From: SIG575 sp045632485
GTDB lineage: Bacteria > Bacillota > Clostridia > Oscillospirales > Acutalibacteraceae
DNA length: 53,229 nucleotides
NCBI GenBank assembly: GCA_045632485.1
Contig: JAZQWT010000134.1
Coordinates: forward strand, 1 to 53,229
Direction of reading: 5' to 3'
The notes under the pieces are model-generated. The model had not been told where the DNA came from. It searched no databases and was given only the letters and a program-made list of their open reading frames with translations. How positions within the stretch are numbered: position 1 is the first letter of the stretch; every line of letters begins with the position of its first letter. Below are positions 16,639 through 26,523 of the stretch, piece by piece. A program made the position numbers and the translations under genes.

Positions 16639-19600
16639 TTATTTAAAGTATTTAACTGCTGATTCAAACATCTGCATATCGTAGATACCATCAACATTTT
16701 TGTAAAGTCCGAAGCCTTTACGTTCAGAGTGACCCATTTTACCGAATACTCTGCCGTCAGGTGAAGTAATACCTTCAATAGCACATACAGAGTTATTGGG
16801 GTTAAAGTGGATATCGTCTGTGGGATTACCTTCAAGATCTACATACTGAGTAGCAATCTGTCCGTTTTCAGCAAGTTTCTTGACAAGTTCTTCACTTGCA
16901 AGGAAACGACCTTCACCGTGTGAAATCGGCACTGTGTAAACATCGCCTACATTTGTTGCTGCGAGCCAGGGAGACTTATTAGAAGCGATTCTTGTTCTTA
17001 CAAGTCTTGACTGGTGACGACCGATTGTATTGAATGTAAGTGTGGGACAGTTTTCATCTGTGTCAATAATCTTACCATAAGGTACAAGACCGAGTTTGAT
17101 AAGTGCCTGGAAGCCGTTACAGATACCGCACATAAGACCATCACGGTTTTCAAGAAGGTCTGTAACACCCTCTTTAACTGCAGCGTTACGGAAGAACGCT
17201 GTGATGAATTTACCTGAACCGTCGGGTTCGTCACCGCCTGAGAAACCACCGGGAACAAAAATCATCTGTGCAGTTTCAAGTGATTTTGCGAATCTTTCTA
17301 CGCTTCTTGTGATACCATCTGCAGTAAGGTTGTTAAGAACAATGATTTCTGCTTCTGCACCTGCATATTCCATAGCTTTTGCTGAGTCATATTCACAGTT
17401 TGTACCGGGGAATACAGGAATAAGTACTTTCGGTTTTGCAACTTTAATAGCGGGAGCTTTTCTTTCTGTTGCTTCGAAAGAGAATGCAGGAATTTCCTTG
17501 CCTTCTGTTTCAATGTTACAAGAATAGATAGGTTCAAGTTTATCTTCATAAATCTTGAGAAGATTTTTAAGGCAAACCTTTTCTTCACCTTTGACAATTG
17601 CTTTTTCTTCTGTAGTTTTACCAAGAAGAATACCAACCTGTGTATCGTCAGCCATTTCAAGAACAAATGCACCATAGTTATAACCGAAGATTTCGTCGTT
17701 TGAAATATCAGCACTATATTCAAAGCCGATATCGTTACCGAAGCACATCTTCATAACTGCTTCTGCAACACCGCCAAGAGTGGGTGTGTATGCAGCAACT
17801 GCTTTACCTGATGAAAGAAGTTCGTTAACTTTATCAAATACCGCAAGCTGAGATGCTGTAACAGGAAGACCGTTTTCGTCGAATTCAGGTTTAAGAAGGC
17901 ATACATTATGGCCTGCTGCTTTGAATTCAGGAGAAACGATGCTCTGAACTTTTTCTGTTGTTACTGCGAAAGAAACAAGAGTGGGAGGAACATCGATATC
18001 TTCGAATGAACCACTCATTGAGTCTTTACCGCCGATTGAAGCAATCTGGAAATCAAGCTGTGCTTTGAATGCACCAAGAAGTGCTGAAAGCGGTTTACCC
18101 CAACGCTGAGGAGATTTGAGAGGTTTCTCAAAATATTCCTGGAATGTAAGATACACATCTTCAAATTTTGCACCTGTTGCAATAAGTTTTGAAACTGATT
18201 CAACAACTGCAAGATATGCTGAATGATAAGGGCTCTTACAAGCAATAAACGGGTTATAACCCCATGACATAAGTGAACAGCTGTTAGTTTTTGCTTTTTC
18301 AGTTGATACCTTATGTACCATTGCCTGAATGGGAGTCTGCTGATGTTTACCGCCGAAAGGCATAAGTACTGTGCCTGCACCGATTGTTGAGTCAAATCTT
18401 TCTGAAAGACCTCTCTTTGAGCAAACATTAAGGTCATCTGCCAGTGCCTCAAGGTTTTCTGTGAATGAACCTTCAACAGCTTTCTTATAGCACTCGGGTT
18501 TAACGGGCGCAATATCGATGTGCTTTTCAGCACCGTTTGAGTTAAGGAATTCTCTTGAAAGGTCAACAATTGTCTTTCCATTCCAATGCATTACAAGACG
18601 AGGTTCAGCCTTAACTGTTGCAACAGGAGTTGCTTCAAGGTTTTCAAGAGCTGCAAGTTCAAGGAAACGTGCAACGTCTTTTGCTTCAACAACAACAGCC
18701 ATTCTTTCCTGGCTTTCGCTGATTGCAAGTTCTGTACCATCAAGACCGTCATATTTCTTGGGAACTTTGTTAAGGTCGATTTCAAGACCGTCAGCAAGTT
18801 CACCGATAGCAACTGAAACACCGCCTGCACCGAAGTCATTACAACGTTTAATGAGATATGATGCTTCAGCGTTTCTGAAGAGTCTCTGAAGTTTTCTTTC
18901 TTCAGGAGCATTACCCTTCTGAACTTCTGCGCCACATGATTCAAGAGATTCAAGGGTATGAGATTTTGAAGAACCTGTTGCACCGCCACAACCGTCACGG
19001 CCTGTTCTACCACCGAGAAGAATAACAACATCGCCATCTTCAGGACGTTCACGACGAACATTTTTAGCAGGTGCTGCTGCTACAACTGCACCGATTTCCA
19101 TTCTCTTTGCAACGTAGCCATCGTGGTAAAGTTCATCAACCTGACCTGTAGCAAGACCAATCTGATTACCATATGATGAGTAACCTGCTGCTGCAGTTCT
19201 TACAATTTTTCTTTGTGGAAGTTTACCTTTCATTGTTTCTGCAACACTCTTTAAGGGGTTGCCTGCACCTGTAACACGCATAGCACCGTAAACATATGAA
19301 CGGCCTGAAAGCGGGTCACGGATAGCACCACCGATACAAGTTGCTGCACCACCAAAAGGTTCAATTTCTGTGGGATGGTTATGAGTTTCGTTTTTAAAGA
19401 GAAGAAGCCATTCTTCATCCACTCCGTCAACGTCAACTGTCATTTTAACTGTACAAGCATTGATTTCTTCTGATTCATCAAGCTTGGGAAGTTTGCCGTT
19501 TGCTTTGAGAACTCTTGTTGCAAGAGTTGCAACATCCATAAGGTTGATGGGTTTTGTTCTGCCAAGTTCTTCACGTTTTGCGATATATTCTTTCCATGCG

Positions 19601-20328
19601 TTTTCGATAAGTTCATCTTCAAACTTAACGCTGTCAATAGTTGTAAGGAAAGTTGTATGACGGCAATGGTCTGACCAATATGTATCAATCATTCTGATTT
19701 CAGTGATTGTGGGATTTCTGTTTTCAGTTTTGAAATAATCCTGACAGAATTTAATATCGTCATTGTCCATTGCAAGGCCGTAAGATTTAACAAACTGTGC
19801 AAGACCGTCTGCATCTAAATCAAGGAAACCATCAAGTGTTTCAACTTCTGTGGGAATTTCGTAATCAACAGCAAGTGTTTCAGGCTTTTCAAGAGAAGCT
19901 TCGCGTGATTCAACGGGGTTGATTACGTATTTTTTAATTTCAGCAAGTTCTGCATCAGAAATATCACCATAAAGTGCATAAACTTTTGCTGTTCTTACGA
20001 GAGGTCTGTCGCCCTGTGAAATAATCTGGATACACTGAGCAGCAGAATCAGCACGCTGGTCAAACTGACCGGGAAGATATTCAGTAGCAAAAACAATTGC
20101 GTTTTCGTCTGAAAAATCATCACTGATATTATCAAGCTGAGGTTCAGCAAAAACTGTCATCTTGCTTTTTTCAAACAAATCTGCGTCGATGTTTTCAACG
20201 TCGTATCTGTTGAAAAGTCTTAATTTTTCAAGACCTTTGATTGAAAGAAGTGAACGAAGATCATGCTTGAGTTCGTTTGCTTCATTTTCAAGTCCGGGTT
20301 TTTTTTCAACAAAAATTCTGTAAACCAT
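16639..20328 (-). CDS. purL: Phosphoribosylformylglycinamidine synthase, single chain
   Basis: PurL converts FGAR and glutamine to FGAM (purine step 4). The 1229-residue protein is the large, single-chain form with the domain order of Clostridial FGAM synthases. An N-terminal PurS-like domain (VYRIFVEKKPGLENEA) is followed by a linker with MIDTYWSDHCRHTTF, two AIR-synthase-like halves (FKNETHNHPTEIEPFGGAATCIGG and GGRTGRDGCGG in the first), and a C-terminal class I glutaminase. The glutaminase Cys lies in MCGICNGFQALIKLG (near residue 1068) and the catalytic His in PISHGEGRF. Unlike the PurF of this operon, the glutaminase looks intact. It starts three bases after purD and is the last gene of the pur operon. 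Confidence 0.97.
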   Translation of the reverse strand: MVYRIFVEKKPGLENEANELKHDLRSLLSIKGLEKLRLFNRYDVENIDADLFEKSKMTVFAEPQLDNISDDFSDENAIVFATEYLPGQFDQRADSAAQCIQIISQGDRPLVRTAKVYALYGDISDAELAEIKKYVINPVESREASLEKPETLAVDYEIPTEVETLDGFLDLDADGLAQFVKSYGLAMDNDDIKFCQDYFKTENRNPTITEIRMIDTYWSDHCRHTTFLTTIDSVKFEDELIENAWKEYIAKREELGRTKPINLMDVATLATRVLKANGKLPKLDESEEINACTVKMTVDVDGVDEEWLLLFKNETHNHPTEIEPFGGAATCIGGAIRDPLSGRSYVYGAMRVTGAGNPLKSVAETMKGKLPQRKIVRTAAAGYSSYGNQIGLATGQVDELYHDGYVAKRMEIGAVVAAAPAKNVRRERPEDGDVVILLGGRTGRDGCGGATGSSKSHTLESLESCGAEVQKGNAPEERKLQRLFRNAEASYLIKRCNDFGAGGVSVAIGELADGLEIDLNKVPKKYDGLDGTELAISESQERMAVVVEAKDVARFLELAALENLEATPVATVKAEPRLVMHWNGKTIVDLSREFLNSNGAEKHIDIAPVKPECYKKAVEGSFTENLEALADDLNVCSKRGLSERFDSTIGAGTVLMPFGGKHQQTPIQAMVHKVSTEKAKTNSCSLMSWGYNPFIACKSPYHSAYLAVVESVSKLIATGAKFEDVYLTFQEYFEKPLKSPQRWGKPLSALLGAFKAQLDFQIASIGGKDSMSGSFEDIDVPPTLVSFAVTTEKVQSIVSPEFKAAGHNVCLLKPEFDENGLPVTASQLAVFDKVNELLSSGKAVAAYTPTLGGVAEAVMKMCFGNDIGFEYSADISNDEIFGYNYGAFVLEMADDTQVGILLGKTTEEKAIVKGEEKVCLKNLLKIYEDKLEPIYSCNIETEGKEIPAFSFEATERKAPAIKVAKPKVLIPVFPGTNCEYDSAKAMEYAGAEAEIIVLNNLTADGITRSVERFAKSLETAQMIFVPGGFSGGDEPDGSGKFITAFFRNAAVKEGVTDLLENRDGLMCGICNGFQALIKLGLVPYGKIIDTDENCPTLTFNTIGRHQSRLVRTRIASNKSPWLAATNVGDVYTVPISHGEGRFLASEELVKKLAENGQIATQYVDLEGNPTDDIHFNPNNSVCAIEGITSPDGRVFGKMGHSERKGFGLYKNVDGIYDMQMFESAVKYFK

Positions 20329-20331
20329 TTT

Positions 20332-21603
20332 TTATTCCTCCGTTTTCAAGAGTGCTCTTTTGCCGATATCTTTTCTGTAAAAAGCATTGTCAAAACTTAC
20401 TTTTTCAACTGATTTATAAGCTTTTTCAACTGCACCTTTAAGTGTTTCGTCTGTTGAAACAACGCCGAGAACACGTCCGCCGCCCGTTAAAAGTTTACCG
20501 TCATCAGAAAGTTTTGCACCAGCAATATAAAGCTCATAATCATCAGATTTTTCTGCTTTAATTTCAAATCCTGTTGCATATTTCTTGGGATATCCATCTG
20601 AAGCCATAACAACGCAACAAGCATTTTTATCTGCAAATTTTACCATTTCTTCAGTAAGTGTGCCATCTGCACAAGCAACCATTATATCAAGCAAATCGCT
20701 TTCGAGTAAAGGAAGTACAACCTGTGTTTCAGGGTCACCGAAACGGCAGTTATATTCGATAACTTTCGGACCCTTTTCTGTAATCATAAGACCGAAATAA
20801 AGGCAACCTTTGAATTCTCTGCCCTCTGCTTTCATCGCATTGATTGTGGGAAGGAAAATTTTCTCCATACATTCTTTTGCAACATCAGCTGTGTAATAAG
20901 GGTTTGGAGCTACTGTACCCATACCGCCTGTGTTAAGACCTTCGTCATTATCAAGAGCACGTTTGTGGTCCATTGAAGAAATCATAGGAACAACTGTTTT
21001 GCCGTCTGTGAAAGAAAGTACCGAAACTTCAGGACCTGTCAGGAATTCCTCAATAACGATGTTGTTACCGCTTTCACCGAAAACTTTATCTTCCATAATT
21101 TCCTTAACTGCGTCAACAGCTTCTTCGCGGCTCATCGCAATAATTACGCCTTTACCGAGAGCAAGACCGTCTGCTTTGATAACAGTGGGAATAGGACAAG
21201 TTTCGATATATTTAAGTGCATCTTCTGCATTTGAAAAAACTTCATATTCTGCAGTCGGGATGCCGTATTTTTTCATAAGATTTTTTGAAAAAACTTTGCT
21301 ACCTTCAATTATCGCAGCATTTTTCTTCGGTCCGAAGCATTTGATGCCTGCTTCATTTAATGCATCAACTGCTCCAAGAACAAGAGGATCATCAGGAGCA
21401 ACTACTGCAAAATCAATACCGTTTTCTTTTGCAAATTCTACCTGTTTTTCAATATCCTTAGCACCGATAGCTACACATTCTGCATCCTCTGCAATACCGC
21501 CGTTACCGGGAAGTGCATAAATTTTTTCTACATCTTTATTTTCTTTAAGTTTTTTAATGATAGCATGTTCACGTCCGCCACCACCGACAACTAAAAGTTT
21601 CAT
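20332..21603 (-). CDS. purD: Phosphoribosylamine--glycine ligase
   Basis: PurD joins phosphoribosylamine and glycine with ATP (purine step 2). The 423-residue protein has the expected length and ATP-grasp layout: MKLLVVGGGGREHAI at the N-terminus, FGPKKNAAIIEGSKVFSK, the KADGLALGKGVIIA loop, EEFLTGPEVSVLSFTDG, and the metal-binding EYNCRFGDPETQVVLP. It is preceded by glyA, which makes its glycine substrate. A GGAGGT-type site (19 bases between genes) supports the start. Confidence 0.97.
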   Translation of the reverse strand: MKLLVVGGGGREHAIIKKLKENKDVEKIYALPGNGGIAEDAECVAIGAKDIEKQVEFAKENGIDFAVVAPDDPLVLGAVDALNEAGIKCFGPKKNAAIIEGSKVFSKNLMKKYGIPTAEYEVFSNAEDALKYIETCPIPTVIKADGLALGKGVIIAMSREEAVDAVKEIMEDKVFGESGNNIVIEEFLTGPEVSVLSFTDGKTVVPMISSMDHKRALDNDEGLNTGGMGTVAPNPYYTADVAKECMEKIFLPTINAMKAEGREFKGCLYFGLMITEKGPKVIEYNCRFGDPETQVVLPLLESDLLDIMVACADGTLTEEMVKFADKNACCVVMASDGYPKKYATGFEIKAEKSDDYELYIAGAKLSDDGKLLTGGGRVLGVVSTDETLKGAVEKAYKSVEKVSFDNAFYRKDIGKRALLKTEE

Positions 21604-21621
21604 CGGTATACCTCCAATAAA

Positions 21622-22860
21622 TTACTGATAAATCGGGAACTTTTCACAAAGAGCCATTACTTCTTCAGCAATCTTTTCTTTTGAATTTTCAAAATCAGTT
21701 GCAACGAGCTTAATCCACTTTGCAATAAGATGCATTTCTGCTTCTTTAAAGCCACGTGAAGTAACTGCAGGAGTACCTACTCTGATACCGCTCGTTACAA
21801 AAGGACTCTGTTTTTCGTTGGGGATTGTGTTTTTATTTACTGTAATATGAACTTCATCGAGTCTTCTCTCAAGTTCTTTACCTGTAATATCAAAAGGAGT
21901 AAGGTCAACGAGCATAAGGTGGTTATCTGTACCGTCAGATACAATTCTGAAGCCTTCATCTTTCATTGCCTGACAGAGTACAGCGGCGTTTTTAACAACC
22001 TGTGCCTGATATTCTTTGAATTCAGGTTTAAGCGCTTCACCAAAAGCAACTGCTTTAGCAGCAATGATATGCATAAGAGGTCCGCCCTGTGTGCCGGGGA
22101 AAACAGCCTTATCAATCTGCTTTGCATACTGTTCTTTACAAAGAATAAGACCGCCACGAGGACCACGAAGAGTCTTATGAGTTGTTGAAGTTACAACATC
22201 TGCATATGGCACCGGACTGGGATGAAGACCTGCAGCAACAAGACCTGCAATGTGTGCAATATCAACCATCATATATGCACCGACTTCGTCACAGATTTCT
22301 CTGATTTTAGCAAAATCGAGTGTTCTTGAGTATGCGCTTGCACCGGAAACAATCATCTTGGGTTTGCATTCAATTGCAATTCTTCGCATTTCTTCATAGT
22401 CAATCATTTCGGTGTCATCTGCAACACCATAAGGAACAACATTGAAGTATTTACCTGAAATGTTTACCGGTGAACCGTGAGAAAGGTGTCCGCCATTTGC
22501 AAGGTTAAGACCCATAACCGTGTCGCCACATTCAAGAAGAGCAAAGAATGCAGCAAGGTTTGCGTTTGCACCGCTGTGAGGCTGAACGTTTGCATGTTCT
22601 GCACCAAAAAGTTTTTTTGCTCTGTCTCTTGCAATATCTTCAACTATATCAACCTTTTCACAGCCGCCGTAGTATCTCTTTGTGGGATAACCTTCAGCGT
22701 ATTTGTTTGTAAGAACTGTACCTGCAGCAAGAAGAACTGCTTTAGAAACAATATTTTCTGAAGCAATAAGCTCAATATTGTGCTGCTGTCTTTTCAGTTC
22801 AAGGTCGCAAGCTGAAAATACTTCGCTGTCATAATTTGCGAGTTCATCAAAAAAGTTCAT
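21622..22860 (-). CDS. glyA: Serine hydroxymethyltransferase
   Basis: SHMT converts serine and tetrahydrofolate to glycine and 5,10-methylene-THF with PLP. The 412-residue protein is full length. It shows IELIASENIVS, NKYAEGYPTKRYYGGCE, HSGANANLAAF, DIAHIAGLVAAGLHPSP, and the PLP lysine in STTHKTLRGPRGGLI. Its place between the AICAR transformylase and purD genes is functionally sensible: glycine feeds PurD, and the one-carbon unit feeds PurN and AICAR transformylase after oxidation to 10-formyl-THF. Confidence 0.98.
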   Translation of the reverse strand: MNFFDELANYDSEVFSACDLELKRQQHNIELIASENIVSKAVLLAAGTVLTNKYAEGYPTKRYYGGCEKVDIVEDIARDRAKKLFGAEHANVQPHSGANANLAAFFALLECGDTVMGLNLANGGHLSHGSPVNISGKYFNVVPYGVADDTEMIDYEEMRRIAIECKPKMIVSGASAYSRTLDFAKIREICDEVGAYMMVDIAHIAGLVAAGLHPSPVPYADVVTSTTHKTLRGPRGGLILCKEQYAKQIDKAVFPGTQGGPLMHIIAAKAVAFGEALKPEFKEYQAQVVKNAAVLCQAMKDEGFRIVSDGTDNHLMLVDLTPFDITGKELERRLDEVHITVNKNTIPNEKQSPFVTSGIRVGTPAVTSRGFKEAEMHLIAKWIKLVATDFENSKEKIAEEVMALCEKFPIYQ

Positions 22861-22893
22861 TTTATAATAATCTCCTTAGTACATTACATTCAA

Positions 22894-24078
22894 TTAGTGG
22901 TGGAATAATCTCATTCCTGTAAATGACATAGTCATATTGTATTTATTACAGCAGTTAATTACAACATCATCTCTGATTGAACCGCCGGGCTGTGCGATAT
23001 AAGAAACACCACTTCTCTTTGCACGTTCAATGTTATCGTCAAAGGGGAAAAATGCATCTGAACCGAGTGCAACACCTGAAAGAGATGAAAGATATTCTTT
23101 CTTAAGTTCTCTTGTAAGAGGTGCGGGCTGTGTTTTGAAGAATTTCTGCCAGTTACCGTCAGCAAGTACATCTTCATAATCATCAGAAATGTAAACATCG
23201 ATTACATTGTCACGGTCAGGTCTGCCGATTGTGTCAAGGAAAGGAAGTTCAAGCACCATGGGATGCTGACGAAGATGCCAGATGTCTGCTTTGTTACCTG
23301 CAAGACGTGTGCAATGAATTCTTGACTGCTGACCTGCACCTACACCGATAGCCTGTCCGTCAACTGCATAGCAAACTGAGTTTGACTGTGTATATTTAAG
23401 AGTGATAAGAGCGATGATAAGGTCTCTCTTTGCACTGTCAGGTACATCTTTATTTTCAGTAACAAGGTTTGAAAGAAGTTCTTCATTGATTTTGAATTCA
23501 TTTCTGCCCTGTTCAAATGTAATACCGAAAACATCCTTATGTTCGATAGGATTTGGAACATAATCTGGGTCAATTTTAACGATATTGTAGCTGCCTTTTC
23601 TCTTACCTTTAAGAATTTCAAGTGCTTCGGGTTCATAACCGGGAGCAATAACACCATCTGAAACTTCGCGAGCAATAAGCTTTGCTGTTGTTACGTCGCA
23701 AACGTCTGAAAGTGCAATCCAGTCACCGAAAGAAGACATTCTGTCTGTACCTCTCGCTCTTGCATATGCACAAGCCAAGGGAGAATCATCAAGACCTTCA
23801 ATATCATCAACAAAACATGCTTTTTTAAGGCTTTCGGGAAGTTTAGTACCAATTGCTGCTGATGTGGGACTGACGTGCTTAAATGATGTAGCCGCAACTT
23901 CACCTAAAGCTTCTTTGATCTCTTTAACTAACTGCCAGCTGTTAAAGGCATCAAGAAAGTTAATGAAACCGGGTCTGCCGTTTAAAATTTCAATGGGCAG
24001 ATCGCTATCGTCTGACATAAATATTTTTGCAGGTTTCTGGTTTGGATTACAACCGTATTTAAGTTCAAATTCTTTCAT
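22894..24078 (-). CDS. purH: AICAR formyltransferase, stand-alone (PurH C-terminal domain)
   Basis: This enzyme transfers formyl from 10-formyl-THF to AICAR, giving FAICAR (purine step 9). Only the transformylase half of bifunctional PurH is present: 394 residues beginning MKEFELKYGCNPNQKPA (equivalent to LRYGENPHQ of PurH) with the conserved Lys-His in SFKHVSPTSAAIG, then GVGAGQQSRIHCTRLAG and DAFFPFDDNIERAKRSGV. The IMP cyclohydrolase half is missing and is replaced by the separate PurO-type protein encoded 14 bases upstream. This split arrangement is known from some Clostridia and Archaea. Confidence 0.93.
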   Translation of the reverse strand: MKEFELKYGCNPNQKPAKIFMSDDSDLPIEILNGRPGFINFLDAFNSWQLVKEIKEALGEVAATSFKHVSPTSAAIGTKLPESLKKACFVDDIEGLDDSPLACAYARARGTDRMSSFGDWIALSDVCDVTTAKLIAREVSDGVIAPGYEPEALEILKGKRKGSYNIVKIDPDYVPNPIEHKDVFGITFEQGRNEFKINEELLSNLVTENKDVPDSAKRDLIIALITLKYTQSNSVCYAVDGQAIGVGAGQQSRIHCTRLAGNKADIWHLRQHPMVLELPFLDTIGRPDRDNVIDVYISDDYEDVLADGNWQKFFKTQPAPLTRELKKEYLSSLSGVALGSDAFFPFDDNIERAKRSGVSYIAQPGGSIRDDVVINCCNKYNMTMSFTGMRLFHH

Positions 24079-24092
24079 AATCTGCCTCCTGA

Positions 24093-24809
24093 TTATTTGT
24101 TTTTATTAACAATTCTTGTTTCTGCTTCACCTGATTCGATATCAATGTATCTTACAAAAAGTGAAACTTTATTATCTTCATTCAAGTTTGTCCAGATAAG
24201 ATCTGTGAGTTCATCGATTGAAACATCGGGAAGTTCGAGTGTTTTGGGTTCACCTTCAAATGAGGGAAGCGGATTTCCGTCACAGTTATATGTATGGATG
24301 AATTTTGCTTTACCTGCGATGGGATTTGAGTATGCATAAGTAAATCTTTCGCAGGATGAATCGTCACCTTCTGCACTCTTAAGAATTGACATTGCATAAT
24401 TCATACCATCGTTTTCAAGGCGGATAATACCTGAGATTCTGGGAGTAAAGTTAGGAGCATCGTCTTCAAATTCTCTTGTACGAAGAGCTTGTTCAAAAGT
24501 CATCTGTTTATCCATAAGGTCGTAAAGAGTATCTGTCTGATCACCGTTTGTAACGATAGTTTTATTACCGAGAACTCTTACGGGATAATAAATAATAAGA
24601 TGAGGATCTGTCATTTTTGATTCGTCAAAAGCTTTAGTTCTCATAGCATCGCCTTCTGCAACGAAAACACGGTTACGGCTGTTTTCACTTCTGCCCATAA
24701 TGAAATAAGCAGTTACAGCTTTTTTGCCGTCAGAACTTTTGCCGATAATAATTCCTCTGCCGTGATAAGCAAGAGAATTAAGTTCATTAGCTATAGTTTT
24801 AATCTCCAT
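24093..24809 (-). CDS. purO: IMP cyclohydrolase, archaeal PurO type
   Basis: PurO-type cyclohydrolases close FAICAR to IMP (purine step 10) and are unrelated to the PurH N-terminal domain. The 238-residue protein has the family start (ANELNSLAYHGRGIIIGKS), the YFIMGRSENSRNRVF segment, and a strongly conserved core with DPHLIIYYPVRV, TNGDQTDT and FTPRISG, consistent with Pfam IMP_cyclohyd. Its position between purN and the stand-alone AICAR transformylase gives exactly the activity otherwise missing. The start follows a GGGATTGAAGAT leader four bases after purN. Family assignment is from recall of these motifs. Confidence 0.87.
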   Translation of the reverse strand: MEIKTIANELNSLAYHGRGIIIGKSSDGKKAVTAYFIMGRSENSRNRVFVAEGDAMRTKAFDESKMTDPHLIIYYPVRVLGNKTIVTNGDQTDTLYDLMDKQMTFEQALRTREFEDDAPNFTPRISGIIRLENDGMNYAMSILKSAEGDDSSCERFTYAYSNPIAGKAKFIHTYNCDGNPLPSFEGEPKTLELPDVSIDELTDLIWTNLNEDNKVSLFVRYIDIESGEAETRIVNKNK

Positions 24810-24813
24810 ATCT

Positions 24814-25452
24814 TCAATCCCTTTCGTCTATAATCACAATGTTATTTTCAACTGTTATTTTATCCTCACAGAAAAGCTTTACTGCAAGGGGCAATATTTT
24901 CCATTCTGCTTCTTCCATAATCCTTTTCTGAAGTGTTTCGGGAGTATCACCCTGTTTCACTTCAACAGCTTTCTGAAGAATGATAGGACCGGCATCACAT
25001 TCAGGCGTTACGAAATGAACCGTAGCTCCCGAAACTTTAACACCTTTTGCGAGTGCTGCTTCGTGTACGTGAAGACCGTAATAACCTTTGCCGCAGAATG
25101 ACGGAATAAGTGCCGGATGAACGTTTATGATTCTGTTGGGGAAAGCTTCATAAACCTGTTCATCAATTATTGTAAGGAAACCTGCAAGAACAACTAAATC
25201 GATATCAGCACCCTGCAATGTTTCAACAAGTGCTTTTGAGTAGGAAGCAATATCTTCAAAATCACGTCTTGCAAGAACAGTGCCTTTTATTCCTGCATTT
25301 GCTGCTCTGTCAAGAGCGTAAACGCCCGGCTTTGATGCAACAACAAGAGTTATTTCACTCTCACCGAAATATCCGTTCTTCTGACAATCAATAAGACTCT
25401 GAAGGTTTGTTCCGCCGCCTGAAACAAGAACGGCAATATTCTTTTTACTCAA
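24814..25452 (-). CDS. purN: Phosphoribosylglycinamide formyltransferase
   Basis: PurN formylates GAR with 10-formyl-THF (purine step 3). The 212-residue product has the N-terminal IAVLVSGGGTNLQSLID, the catalytic region INVHPALIPSF (Asn and His), GVKVSGATVHFVTPECDAGPII with the catalytic Asp, and the KRIMEEAEWKILP C-terminus. I set the start at the TTG at 25450-25452, because GAGGGTG lies six bases upstream and the product then begins MSKKNIAVLVSGGG. Upstream in-frame codons lie inside purM and lack a ribosome site. It overlaps the end of purM by eight bases. Confidence 0.93.
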   Translation of the reverse strand: MSKKNIAVLVSGGGTNLQSLIDCQKNGYFGESEITLVVASKPGVYALDRAANAGIKGTVLARRDFEDIASYSKALVETLQGADIDLVVLAGFLTIIDEQVYEAFPNRIINVHPALIPSFCGKGYYGLHVHEAALAKGVKVSGATVHFVTPECDAGPIILQKAVEVKQGDTPETLQKRIMEEAEWKILPLAVKLFCEDKITVENNIVIIDERD

Positions 25453-26485
25453 TGATAACACCCTCTTCGGATTTAACAACTTCACCGAGGAGATAAGCGT
25501 CTTCACCGTTTGCGCGGAGAATTTCAATTGCTTTATCTGCATCTTCTTTAGCTACAACGATGCTCATACCAACACCCATATTGAATGTGTTGAACATGTC
25601 TCTTTCAGGGATGTTACCTGTTTCAGCAATAAGTTCAAAAATCGGAAGAACCTGAACGTCACTTCTCTTAATTTTTGCACCGAAACCTTTAGGAATACTT
25701 CTCGGAATATTTTCGTAGAAGCCACCACCTGTGATGTGAGAAATAGCTTTAACTTTAACTTCTTCAAGAAGAGCAAGTACAGGTTTTACATAAATCTTTG
25801 TAGGAGTAAGAAGTGTTTCACCGATTGACTTGCCACCAAGTTTTTCGTTGGGAGTTTTGATGTCAGCATTTTCAACATCAAAAACTTTTCTTACAAGTGA
25901 GAAACCGTTTGAATGAACACCGCTTGATTTAAGAGCAATAATAGCGTCGCCTTCTTTAACTGTTGAGTTATCAACAACTTTTTCTCTGTCAACAACGCCT
26001 ACTGAGAAGCCTGCAAGGTCATATTCGTCGATGGGATAGAAACCGGGCATTTCTGCTGTTTCACCACCGATAAGTGATGCACCTGACTGAACGCAACCTT
26101 CAGCAACACCTGAAACGATACTTGCAATTTTCTCAGGAACATTCTTACCGCAAGCAATATAGTCAAGGAAGAACAAAGGTTTTGCACCGCAGCAGATAAT
26201 ATCGTTTACGCACATAGCAACGCAATCGATACCTACTGTGTCATGTTTATCCATAATAAATGCGAGTTTTAACTTTGTACCAACACCGTCTGTACCGCTT
26301 ACAAGTACAGGACGTGTGATGCCTGTAAGATCAAGTTCAAAAAGTCCGCCGAAACCGCCGATATCAGATGCAGCACCTTTAGTAATTGTTCTTGCAATGT
26401 GCTGTTTCATAAGTTCAACTGCTTTGTAGCCGGCAGTAATGTCAACACCTGCTGATGCGTAGCTGTCAGATTTAGAATTATTCAC
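25445..26485 (-). CDS. purM: Phosphoribosylformylglycinamidine cyclo-ligase
   Basis: PurM closes FGAM to AIR with ATP (purine step 5). The 346-residue protein is full length, with YASAGVDITAGYKAVELMK, LVSGTDGVGTKLKLA, GIDCVAMCVNDIICCGAKPLFFLDY, SLIGGETAEMPGFY, SSGVHSNGFSLVRKV and ITGGGFYENIPR, all family signatures. It overlaps purN, whose TTG start lies within its last codons. It is separated from purF by 38 bases. Confidence 0.98.
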   Translation of the reverse strand: MNNSKSDSYASAGVDITAGYKAVELMKQHIARTITKGAASDIGGFGGLFELDLTGITRPVLVSGTDGVGTKLKLAFIMDKHDTVGIDCVAMCVNDIICCGAKPLFFLDYIACGKNVPEKIASIVSGVAEGCVQSGASLIGGETAEMPGFYPIDEYDLAGFSVGVVDREKVVDNSTVKEGDAIIALKSSGVHSNGFSLVRKVFDVENADIKTPNEKLGGKSIGETLLTPTKIYVKPVLALLEEVKVKAISHITGGGFYENIPRSIPKGFGAKIKRSDVQVLPIFELIAETGNIPERDMFNTFNMGVGMSIVVAKEDADKAIEILRANGEDAYLLGEVVKSEEGVIIE

Positions 26486-26523
26486 GTCAATCTTCCTTTC
26501 AATATATAAAATAATTAATTTAC

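Noticed and set aside
18015..18581. 188-codon minus-strand frame inside purL
   Set aside because: It is an alternate frame of purL, whose own frame is conserved throughout.
20930..21520. 196-codon plus-strand open frame opposite purD
   Set aside because: It lies fully inside conserved purD on the other strand; composition and lack of start signals mark it as a shadow.
24814..25542. Longer purN reading frame starting at 25542
   Set aside because: The extra 30 codons lie inside purM, lack a ribosome site and extend beyond the normal PurN N-terminus.
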